Translations under genes and position numbers: made by a program
Shown: positions 48,495-55,880 of the stretch, one piece after another
Layout of the letters: the number at the start of each line of letters is the position of its first letter
Position numbering within the stretch: the first letter of the stretch is position 1
Notes under the pieces: generated by a model
Database searches by the model: none
What the model was told of the DNA's origin: nothing
Seen by the model: the letters and a program-made list of their open reading frames with translations, nothing else
From: Novosphingobium olei
GTDB taxonomy: Bacteria; Pseudomonadota; Alphaproteobacteria; Sphingomonadales; Sphingomonadaceae
NCBI RefSeq assembly: GCF_012927405.1
Contig: NZ_JABBGM010000003.1
Coordinates: forward strand, 62,001-126,000
DNA: 64,000 nucleotides
Direction of reading: 5' to 3'

Positions 48495-49622
48495 TCAATC
48501 GTCGTCCGAAACGTCGACCTTTTCGCCGGTGACCTTCTGCGAAAGCGCCGCGGCCATGAACGGATCGAGCGCGCCGTCGAGCACGTCGGTCGGGTTGGTC
48601 GAGACCACGCCGGTGCGCAGGTCCTTCACCTGCTGATAGGGCTGCAGCACGTAGGAGCGGATCTGGTGGCCCCAGCCGATCTCGGTCTTGGCCTGGTATT
48701 CGCCGCTGGCCGCCGCCTCGCGCTTGGCAAGCTCGGCTTCGTAGAGCCGCGCCTTCAGCATGCCCATCGCGGTGGCGCGGTTCTTGTGCTGCGAACGGTC
48801 GATCTGGCTCGCCACGATGATGCCCGAAGGCACGTGGGTGATGCGCACCGCCGAATCGGTGGTGTTCACGTGCTGGCCACCGGCGCCCGATGCGCGGTAG
48901 GTGTCGATCTTCAGGTCGGCGGGGTTGATCTCGATCTCGATATTGTCGTCGATTTCGGGATAGACCCAGACCGAGCTGAACGAGGTGTGGCGGCGGGCCG
49001 AGCTGTCATACGGGCTGATCCGCACGAGGCGGTGCACGCCGCTTTCGGTCTTGGCATAGCCATAGGCGTTCTCGCCCTTGATCAGCAGCGTGGCGCTCTT
49101 GATCCCGGCCGCTTCGCCCGCGTGGTAATCGAGCAGTTCGACCTTGTAGCCGTGGCGTTCGGCCCAGCGCGTGTACATGCGCTGGAGCATTTCGGCCCAG
49201 TCCTGGCTTTCGGTGCCGCCCGCGCCCGCGTGGACTTCGAGGAAGGCGTTGTTGGCATCCGCCTCGCCCGCCAGCAGCGCCTGGATCTTGTCGTTGTCGG
49301 CCCGTTCGGCCAGCGCGGCGAGCGTGGAGAGGCCTTCGGCGATGGTATCGTCATCGCCTTCCATCTCGCCCAGTTCGACGAACTCGATCGCATCGGCCAT
49401 TTCCTGGCCGATCTGGTTGACCGCGCCGATCGCGGCTTCGAGGCGGCGACGCTCGCGCATCACTTCCTCGGCCTTCTTCGGATCGTCCCACAGCTTGGGA
49501 TCCTCGACGCGCGCGTTCAGCTCGTCGAGACGGCGCACGGCGCGGTCCCAGTCGAGGAACTTGCGCACCAGCGCCAATGCGGCGTTGATGCGGTCGATGT
49601 GGGCCTGCCCTTCGGCACGCAT
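48495..49622 (-). CDS. prfB: Peptide chain release factor 2
   Basis: RF2 terminates translation at UGA and UAA. The 375-residue protein has the GGQ motif in ASGAGGQHVNTTDSAVRI and, at the codon-recognition site, SPY (ISPYDSSARRHTSF) in place of the SPF of E. coli. The frame is uninterrupted, so there is no programmed frameshift of the E. coli kind. The ATG at 49622 begins a normal RF2; the frame extends upstream into an intergenic hairpin. Confidence 0.95.
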   Translation of the reverse strand: MRAEGQAHIDRINAALALVRKFLDWDRAVRRLDELNARVEDPKLWDDPKKAEEVMRERRRLEAAIGAVNQIGQEMADAIEFVELGEMEGDDDTIAEGLSTLAALAERADNDKIQALLAGEADANNAFLEVHAGAGGTESQDWAEMLQRMYTRWAERHGYKVELLDYHAGEAAGIKSATLLIKGENAYGYAKTESGVHRLVRISPYDSSARRHTSFSSVWVYPEIDDNIEIEINPADLKIDTYRASGAGGQHVNTTDSAVRITHVPSGIIVASQIDRSQHKNRATAMGMLKARLYEAELAKREAAASGEYQAKTEIGWGHQIRSYVLQPYQQVKDLRTGVVSTNPTDVLDGALDPFMAAALSQKVTGEKVDVSDDD

Positions 49623-49739
49623 GTCGTTGCACTCCGGCTCGAAAATTCGAAGGACGCCGCTTAGCGGAGCGGCGCGCCTTGTAAAGGGGGGTGGGTATAC
49701 AGTGGGCCGGCTGGAAGCTGCAGGTGCCGCATCATCTGC

Positions 49740-49766
49740 GTGACCCCGGACTTGATCCGGGGTCAC
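49740..49766. repeat. Perfect 11-bp stem-loop between the peroxiredoxin gene and prfB
   Basis: GTGACCCCGGA, five bases, TCCGGGGTCAC form a perfect hairpin in the 165-base gap. GACCCCGGACTTGATCC-type sequences are, from memory, frequent dispersed repeats in related genomes. It could end the peroxiredoxin transcript before prfB. Confidence 0.65.
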
Positions 49767-49787
49767 GGGTGTCTGGCGGCAATCGGT

Positions 49788-50351
49788 TTAGCGCGCGGTC
49801 TTGAGCTTCTGGACGGCGGCGAGCGTCAGCTTGACGTGATCGCGATAGTCCATGTCGGAGTGGACCAGCACGACCTTGCCCTTGCGATCGATGACATAGC
49901 TGGTGCGCTTGGTGAGGCCGGTCGAGACGCCGCCCTGCTTGAGATCGACGTCATAGGCCGAAACGATCTGCGGCGTGGCGGCGGCGACGGCGAACTTGTC
50001 GCGGCAGGCTTCGGTCGAGAACTTCTGCAGGGTGGGCACGTCGTCGTTCGACATGCCGATGACCTGCGCACCGGCCTTGGCGAACTGGGCGCTGGCTTCG
50101 GCGAAGGCGTGGGCTTCGAGCGTGCAGCCTTGCGTGAACGCCTTGGGATAGAAGTAGAGCACGACCGGGCCCTTCTTCAGCGCCTGGCGCAAGTGGAAGG
50201 CGAAAGGCTTGCCCTTGAGCGCCCCTTGCGCGGTGAAATCGGGCGCGAGCGCGCCCTGCGCCAGTTCGGCATTGGCAGCGGCGGGCGCGAGAAGCGCGAG
50301 CGCGGCTGCGGCGGGAGCGGCGAGCAAGGCCTTGGCAATGAAGCGGTTCAT
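49788..50351 (-). CDS. Exported thioredoxin-dependent peroxiredoxin (Bcp/PrxQ-like)
   Basis: The 187-residue product has a signal peptide (ALLAPAAANA) and a peroxiredoxin domain with Thr73 and peroxidatic Cys76 in YPKAFTQGCTLEA. It reduces peroxides; the normal Bcp is cytoplasmic, so periplasmic location is notable and requires a periplasmic or membrane thiol donor. It follows mrcA on the same strand. Confidence 0.85.
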   Translation of the reverse strand: MNRFIAKALLAAPAAAALALLAPAAANAELAQGALAPDFTAQGALKGKPFAFHLRQALKKGPVVLYFYPKAFTQGCTLEAHAFAEASAQFAKAGAQVIGMSNDDVPTLQKFSTEACRDKFAVAAATPQIVSAYDVDLKQGGVSTGLTKRTSYVIDRKGKVVLVHSDMDYRDHVKLTLAAVQKLKTAR

Positions 50352-50421
50352 GGGCGCGACGCTATCACAGCGCGGGCGGCCGACAACACAATTCCAGCGG
50401 CCCCGCTCCAAGGGGCAGCAA

Positions 50422-52959
50422 TCAGTAGATGCCGCCCTGCTCTTCCAGGAAATCACCTTCGTCGGCCGGCGCTGCATCCTGCTGCACCGGCAGGCCGCGC
50501 GCGGCGCGGGCGCGCTTGATCGCTTCGATCACCGCTTCCTTGGCGGTGAGCTCTTCGGCGCGGACGGTGCGCTTTGGTTCGGTATCGGGCTTGAACGCTT
50601 CCCAGATCACGCTGGCCTTGCGCTCATCGTCCTGCGGCACGCCGGCGAAGACGCGCTTGCCCGAAACACGGTCGATCTTGACCATGCGCACGCCGGCCGG
50701 AACGGTGAAGGGGGTATCGGACCAGCGCTTGCGCGTATCGAGCACGAACTGCTTGAAGATCGGCGCGGCCGTGCGACCACCTTGGGCATAGCCGCCCAGG
50801 CTGCGCGGGGAATCGTAGCCCATGTAGAGGCCGGCGATGATGTCGGGCGAGCCGCCACAGAACCACACGTTGGTGGGACCGGTGGTGGTGCCGGTCTTGC
50901 CGAACAGCGGCAGCTTCAGGTCGGCCAGCACTTCGGCGGTGCCGCGCACGACCACGCCTTCGAGCATGTGGACGACCTGGTAGGCGGTGCGCGGGTCCAT
51001 CACCTGCTTGCCCAGCGGCTTGAAGCGCGGCATCGGCCGCCCGTCCCAGCGGGGCATGTTGCAGCCCGAACATTCGCGGTTGTCCGCCTTCCACACGACT
51101 TTGCCGTTGCGGTCCTGCACGTAGTCCACCAGCGTCTGTTCGTGCTGGCGGCCATGGTTGGCGAGCGCGGCATAGGCGTTGACCATCCGCGCGACGGTGG
51201 TGTCGCCCGCGCCCAGCGCCATCGACAGGAACGGCTGGTAATCGCCGATGCCCACGTTCTTGATGGTGCGCACGACCTTGTCCATGCCGGTATCGTTGGC
51301 GATGCGCACGGTCATCAGGTTGCGCGACTGTTCGAGGCCCCAGCGCATGGTGTGGGTGCCCCCTGCCCCGCGCATGTCGAAGTTGCGGAAGCACTTCTGG
51401 CCGAGCGCGGCGCCCTGGTAGACGCAGAAGGTGCCGTCGAGCACCGGCGAGGCCGGGGTCATGCCGTTGTCGAGCGCGGTCGCATAGACGAAGGGCTTGA
51501 TCGTGGAGCCCGGCTGGCGCTGGGCCTGCGTGGCGCGGTTGAACGAGCCGAGGCGCGCATCGAACCCGCCCTGCATGGCGAGCACGCGGCCGCTCTGCGG
51601 ATCTTCGACGACCATGCCGCCCGACACTTCGGGCACGGTGCGCACGGTCCAGCCCCCGCCCGACGGCGCGACGGCGATCACGTCGCCCGCCTTCATCGCA
51701 TCGGGCATGCCATAGAGCGGCGCGGTCTTGCCGTCGCTGAAGCCGATCGTGCCCGACCCGCCACTGCGCGACAGCACGACGCCGACGCGCCAGTCCTGAT
51801 AGTTGATCGAGATGTTGCTGGTGATCAGTTCGGTCTGCCACCTGTCGCCCGCATCGATGGTGGCGATCGGGCCGTGCCAGGCGCGGCCGGCGGAATAGCG
51901 CAACAGGCCGGTGCGCAGCGCGCTTTGCGCCGCGGTCTGGAGCTGGGTGTCGAGCGAGGTGCGCACCCACAGGCCGCCCGCATAGACCGAATTGGGGCCC
52001 TCTTCGGCATTTTCGCCGAACTTGTCGATCAGCTGGCGGCGCACTTCTTCGAGGAAGTAACCGGCGTCGGCCGTGTAGTTTTCGCTGCGACGGGGGACGA
52101 GGCCCAGCGGCTGCGCCTTGGCCTCTTCGGCCTGCGCCGCGGTGGCCCAGCCGTTCTTGACCATCTGGTCGAGCACCCAGTTGCGGCGGGTGATCGCCTG
52201 TTCCTCGTACTTCTTGCGGCCATAGCGTTCGGGCGCCTTGGGCAGGATGGCGAGGAAGGCCGCTTCGTTGAGCTTGAGATCGCCCACGTCCTTGTCGAAA
52301 TAGGCGCGCGCGGCGGCCTGGACGCCGAAGCTCTGGCGGCCGAGCGGTATTTCGTTGAGGTAGAGTTCGAGGATCTGCTGCTTGTTCAGCACGCCTTCGA
52401 TGCGGCGGGCGAGCAGGATTTCCTTGAGCTTGCGGCTGACCGAGTATTCATCGCCGACGAGGATGTTCTTGGCGACCTGCTGGGTGATCGTCGAACCGCC
52501 GCGCGCGCGCTGGCCCGAGCCGTACTTGGTGACATAATCGACCACCGCGCCGGCAAAGCCGAACACATCGACGCCGCCATGGGTCCAGAACGTCTTGTCC
52601 TCGGCCGAGAGGAAGGCGTTGATCAGCGGTTCGGGAAAATCGACGAAGCGCAGCTGGACGCGGCGTTCGCGGGCATAGCTCGAGACGATCTCGCCATCGT
52701 TGCCGCGCACCATGGTGGGCAGCGGCGGCTGGTAGGTGAGCAACTTGTCGGCCGAGGGCAGCGTGCGGATCACCGTGACCCAGAGCAGCGCATAGGCCAG
52801 AACCAGAGCGGCCAGCAGATAGCCTGCGCGGCGCACCCACTTGCTGGAGCGCCAGACATCGGCGACGCGGGCGAGGCCCGGCGAGCGCAGCAGGCCAACG
52901 CCACGGCGGATACGGAAGCGCTGCGCGCCGGGCTCGTTCTCGGGCAAATCGTCGGCCAT
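50422..52959 (-). CDS. mrcA: Class A penicillin-binding protein (PBP1A-type)
   Basis: This bifunctional glycan polymerase and transpeptidase has 845 residues. After a basic cytoplasmic N-terminus and one membrane anchor (about residues 47-65) comes the glycosyltransferase domain (AEDKTFWTHGGVD, RGGSTITQQVAKN, KEILLARRIE), then the transpeptidase with the nucleophile in PGSTIKPF, the SRN motif in EQSRNLMT and KTG in FGKTGTT. The C-terminus ends in an acidic tail. Confidence 0.95.
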   Translation of the reverse strand: MADDLPENEPGAQRFRIRRGVGLLRSPGLARVADVWRSSKWVRRAGYLLAALVLAYALLWVTVIRTLPSADKLLTYQPPLPTMVRGNDGEIVSSYARERRVQLRFVDFPEPLINAFLSAEDKTFWTHGGVDVFGFAGAVVDYVTKYGSGQRARGGSTITQQVAKNILVGDEYSVSRKLKEILLARRIEGVLNKQQILELYLNEIPLGRQSFGVQAAARAYFDKDVGDLKLNEAAFLAILPKAPERYGRKKYEEQAITRRNWVLDQMVKNGWATAAQAEEAKAQPLGLVPRRSENYTADAGYFLEEVRRQLIDKFGENAEEGPNSVYAGGLWVRTSLDTQLQTAAQSALRTGLLRYSAGRAWHGPIATIDAGDRWQTELITSNISINYQDWRVGVVLSRSGGSGTIGFSDGKTAPLYGMPDAMKAGDVIAVAPSGGGWTVRTVPEVSGGMVVEDPQSGRVLAMQGGFDARLGSFNRATQAQRQPGSTIKPFVYATALDNGMTPASPVLDGTFCVYQGAALGQKCFRNFDMRGAGGTHTMRWGLEQSRNLMTVRIANDTGMDKVVRTIKNVGIGDYQPFLSMALGAGDTTVARMVNAYAALANHGRQHEQTLVDYVQDRNGKVVWKADNRECSGCNMPRWDGRPMPRFKPLGKQVMDPRTAYQVVHMLEGVVVRGTAEVLADLKLPLFGKTGTTTGPTNVWFCGGSPDIIAGLYMGYDSPRSLGGYAQGGRTAAPIFKQFVLDTRKRWSDTPFTVPAGVRMVKIDRVSGKRVFAGVPQDDERKASVIWEAFKPDTEPKRTVRAEELTAKEAVIEAIKRARAARGLPVQQDAAPADEGDFLEEQGGIY

Positions 52960-53031
52960 CTTGCGCGCCCCTCTAGCACGCCGCTTTGCGCAAACGCCAG
53001 CGGGGCTGCGCAGGTAATGGCCTAGCAGCGG

Positions 53032-53442
53032 TCAGACGGCGGAGCGACTTGCCTGATCGAAGGCCGAAAGGATCGGGCAGGCCCCCTGCCCGCCCCGACC
53101 GCAATCGTCGGCAAGGCGCTGCAGCGCATCGCGCGCGGCCTGCATTTCCGCGATCCGCGCATCGAGTTCGGCGATGCGTGAGCGTGCCAGCTGGCGGGCG
53201 CGGGCGCGGTCGTCGACCGAATCGAGATCGAGCAGTTCGGCGATCTGTTCGAGCGTGAAGCCCGCCCCTTGCGCCTGGCGGATGAAGCGCAGGCGCCGCA
53301 CATCGTCATCGCCATAGGTGCGGAAACCGCCGCCTGCAGGCAGCGGCGGTTCCGCCAGCAATCCGCGCCGCTGGTAATAGCGCACCGTTTCGACGCCGAC
53401 CGCGCCGGAACGGGCAAGGCCCGCGATCGTCATCTGCTTCAT
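53032..53442 (-). CDS. MerR-family transcriptional regulator
   Basis: The 136-residue protein has an N-terminal MerR helix-turn-helix (ETVRYYQRRGLLAEP, FRTYGDDDVRRLRFIRQAQ) and a dimerisation helix. Two cysteines remain near the end, Cys114 and Cys122 (DDCGRGGQGACP); the middle cysteine that mercuric MerR uses (in LDDGTHC) is replaced by an Asp-containing sequence. It may sense another metal or a thiol state. It diverges from the glutaredoxin-MauE gene, sharing the promoter region 53443-53523. Confidence 0.85.
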   Translation of the reverse strand: MKQMTIAGLARSGAVGVETVRYYQRRGLLAEPPLPAGGGFRTYGDDDVRRLRFIRQAQGAGFTLEQIAELLDLDSVDDRARARQLARSRIAELDARIAEMQAARDALQRLADDCGRGGQGACPILSAFDQASRSAV

Positions 53443-53453
53443 CGGGCCACCCC

Positions 53454-53485
53454 TTGACTCCGCACCATGGTACGGACCCTAGATA
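53454..53485 (+). promoter_or_regulatory. MerR-type promoter-operator with 20-bp spacer
   Basis: A -35 TTGACT (53454-53459) and -10 TAGATA (53480-53485) are 20 bases apart, the overlong spacing MerR proteins correct by twisting DNA. The spacer contains the near-perfect dyad CCGCACCATGGTACGG at 53460-53475. It drives the gene at 53524. Confidence 0.75.
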
Positions 53486-53523
53486 GGGTGGGTCACGATA
53501 CAAGCAACGAGGAGCGAGGCCCC

Positions 53524-54306
53524 GTGTCCATCCCTGCCAAGACCGGCCCTGCCAAGACCGGCCCTGCCAAGACCGGTTCGACCGCCGAGCTTTACCGCAT
53601 GGTCATGCCGAGCCACACGTGCCCCTATGGCCTGAAGGGGCTCGACCTGCTGAAGCGCAAGGGCTTTGCGGTGGAGGACCACCATCTGGCCACCCGCGAA
53701 CAGACCGACGCGTTCAAGGCGGAGCATGGCGTGGCAACGACGCCGCAGGTGTTCATCGATGGCAAGCGGATCGGCGGATACGATGACCTGCGCCGCCATT
53801 TCGGCATCCCCGTGCCGGTGGCCGGGGCAACCAGCTATCGCCCGGTCGCGGCGCTGTTCGCGATGACCGCGCTGATCGCGCTGGCGGCGAGCAAGGCGGC
53901 GCTGGGCGCAGCGTTCACCGCGCTGGCGCTGCAGTGGTTCGGCGGGATCAGCATGGCGACGCTGGCGCTGCTGAAGCTGCAGGATGTCGAGCGGTTTTCG
54001 ACGATGTTCCTCAACTACGACCTGCTGGCGAAGCGCTGGGTGCGCTATGGCTATGTCTACCCTTTCGCCGAGGCGCTGGCCGGCGTGCTGATGATCGCGG
54101 GCGTGCTGCCATGGCTGTCGATCCCGCTGGCGCTGTTCATCGGCACGGTGGGCGCGGTTTCGGTGTTCAAGGCGGTTTACATCGACCGGCGCGAGTTGAA
54201 GTGCGCGTGCGTCGGCGGATCGTCGAACGTGCCGCTGGGGTTCGTTTCATTGGTCGAAAACCTGGGCATGATCGCCATGGCGCTGTGGATGACGACGCAC
54301 CTGTAA
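53524..54306 (+). CDS. Glutaredoxin-MauE membrane fusion protein
   Basis: The 260-residue product begins with three AKTGP-type repeats, then a glutaredoxin domain with Cys33 in SHTCPYGLKG (the second active-site Cys is replaced by Gly) and TTPQVFIDG at 72-80, and then four membrane helices of the MauE/DoxX type with KCACVGGSS (Cys227, Cys229) on the loop. It probably moves reducing equivalents or handles thiols or metal across the membrane. The GTG at 53524 is taken because the in-frame ATG at 53467 lies in the operator. Regulation by the divergent MerR protein is strongly suggested. Confidence 0.82.
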   Translation: MSIPAKTGPAKTGPAKTGSTAELYRMVMPSHTCPYGLKGLDLLKRKGFAVEDHHLATREQTDAFKAEHGVATTPQVFIDGKRIGGYDDLRRHFGIPVPVAGATSYRPVAALFAMTALIALAASKAALGAAFTALALQWFGGISMATLALLKLQDVERFSTMFLNYDLLAKRWVRYGYVYPFAEALAGVLMIAGVLPWLSIPLALFIGTVGAVSVFKAVYIDRRELKCACVGGSSNVPLGFVSLVENLGMIAMALWMTTHL

Positions 54307-54325
54307 GGGTGCCGCGTTGCGCAGG

Positions 54326-55210
54326 TCAGGGGGCTGCTTCCCGCCGGGCGAGCGCAATCGTGGCGGCGCGCGCGATGGTTTCGCCGAAGCGGGCGCGCCA
54401 GGCGGGATCGACCATGCGCGCGGCATCGTCGGCATTGCTGATGTAGCCCGCTTCGACGAGCGCGGACGGCAGATCGAGCGACTTCAGCACGACGAAGGCC
54501 GCCTGGCGGCGCGGGTCTGCGTGGAAGGCGATGCGGCCCTGCCCTTCGCGCACGACGAGATCGGCGAAAGCGACGCTTCTTTCGCGCATTTCGCGCTGCG
54601 ACAGATCGACCAGGATCGAGGACACCGCGCTGGACGCACTGACATCGGCAACAGGTCCGTCGGCGCGGTTTTCCCGCCGGGCCAGCGCATCGGCCAGCGC
54701 ATCGCTGCCGCGATCGGACAGGGTGTAGACCGTGGCGCCGCCCGCCTGATCGTTGCCCGCGGCATCCGCATGGACCGAAACGAACAGGTCCGCCCCCAGC
54801 CTGCGGGCCAGATCGGCGCGTTCATCGAGCACGAGGAAGCGGTCGGCATCGCGGGTAAGCGCCACGCGCAGGCGGCCTTCGCGCAGCAGGGCATCGCGCA
54901 CCGCGCGGGCGAGCAGCAGCGTGACGTCCTTTTCGCGGGTGCCGTTGGCGCCGCTTGCGCCCGGATCGTGCCCGCCGTGGCCGGCATCGATCACCACCAG
55001 CGGACGGCTGCTATCGGCCGGGCCTTCGATCGGCGGCAGGCCGAGCCGCGCGCCGGCATCGGGCAGCGCAAGGTGGATCACATAGGATTGGGCGCGCGCG
55101 ACCTGACGCACCTTCCACACGCCCACGCCCACGACGACCAGCAGCGACAGCGGCAGGGCGAGCCCCAGCGCCAGTGCCGCCTGCCTGACAAAGATCGCGC
55201 GCCCTTCCAT
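54326..55210 (-). CDS. N-acetylmuramoyl-L-alanine amidase (amidase_3)
   Basis: This cell-wall amidase splits peptide from glycan in peptidoglycan. The 294-residue product has an N-terminal membrane anchor or uncleaved signal (ALALGLALPLSLLVVVGVGVW), and the zinc domain with IDAGHGGHDPGASG, Glu in REKDVTL, FVSVHADAA and the late catalytic Glu in SALVEAGYISN. It lies back-to-back with rne across a 670-base gap. Confidence 0.93.
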   Translation of the reverse strand: MEGRAIFVRQAALALGLALPLSLLVVVGVGVWKVRQVARAQSYVIHLALPDAGARLGLPPIEGPADSSRPLVVIDAGHGGHDPGASGANGTREKDVTLLLARAVRDALLREGRLRVALTRDADRFLVLDERADLARRLGADLFVSVHADAAGNDQAGGATVYTLSDRGSDALADALARRENRADGPVADVSASSAVSSILVDLSQREMRERSVAFADLVVREGQGRIAFHADPRRQAAFVVLKSLDLPSALVEAGYISNADDAARMVDPAWRARFGETIARAATIALARREAAP

Positions 55211-55880
55211 TCATCGCCGCTATGCAACGGCACGGCCGAACCGGTCCAGCATGTTCTTGCTTCGCCGGGTACGCATCGGGTGTCGATCTGGTGCAGGCAG
55301 GATAGGTTGCCAAACCTTCGAGGCCCCGCGAAATTGCGTCATCTATCCGCAATGCAATTTAATTGCCGCTTTGCAATTGCAGTGCTAGCACCCCAAGTAT
55401 CGCAAGCAGGCAGGCACCAGATTGGTGTACCAGGCCCGGCCCAAGGTTCCGCAGGAATGTGCTGGCAAAGCGCAAGGAGCCGCAAGGGGACAGGGCAAAG
55501 TGGCACCCGGCCGCCGACTTGCGAGAGAAGAATTGCGGGGGAACTTTCAAGCGCATTCGCGCCAACCCCCGCGCCAGAGGTTGATGCCGTGATGATGAGC
55601 CGAGTTGACGTCCAGCGCAAAGGTCCCCTCGCGGGACCGGCCGCTCGGGCGCTGATCGGCAAGCGCGCACTATCGCCGATCGTCATTACCGCAGACACGA
55701 ACCTGCCGCCGCCGGGCGGCTCGCGCATGGACGATCCGTCCGCGCTTGCATCCGGCACCACCGCATTCGCGAAGCGACAGCGCCGGCCCGAAGCCGGCGC
55801 GCACGCCATTCGCGCCACTACAACGATCCGCGCCAAGTTCCCGGGCTTTGTCCCGCGGCGGCGCGGCTGGAGAATCCATA
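55211..55880 (+). other. Long non-coding leader region upstream of rne
   Basis: This 670-base gap holds no convincing gene. It contains three hairpins on the rne strand: GGTCCC/GGGACC at 55622-55638, GATCGGC/GCCGATC at 55654-55681 and GCGCCGGC/GCCGGCGC at 55780-55800. Farther up, an AT-rich GCAATT cluster at 55351-55380 (GCAATTTAATTGC then TTGCAATTGC) may be a promoter or operator. E. coli rne has a structured leader used for autoregulation; the same here is an inference. Confidence 0.55.

Noticed and set aside
49540..49622. Programmed frameshift in prfB
   Set aside because: The frame is continuous from ATG to stop with no in-frame TGA near codon 25.
50209..53025. 938-codon plus-strand frame opposite the penicillin-binding protein
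   Set aside because: It is a shadow of mrcA and the peroxiredoxin gene, with no ribosome site and no motif.
53467..53523. ATG at 53467 as start of the glutaredoxin-MauE gene
   Set aside because: It lies inside the operator dyad, upstream of the -10 element, so it would not be in the transcript.
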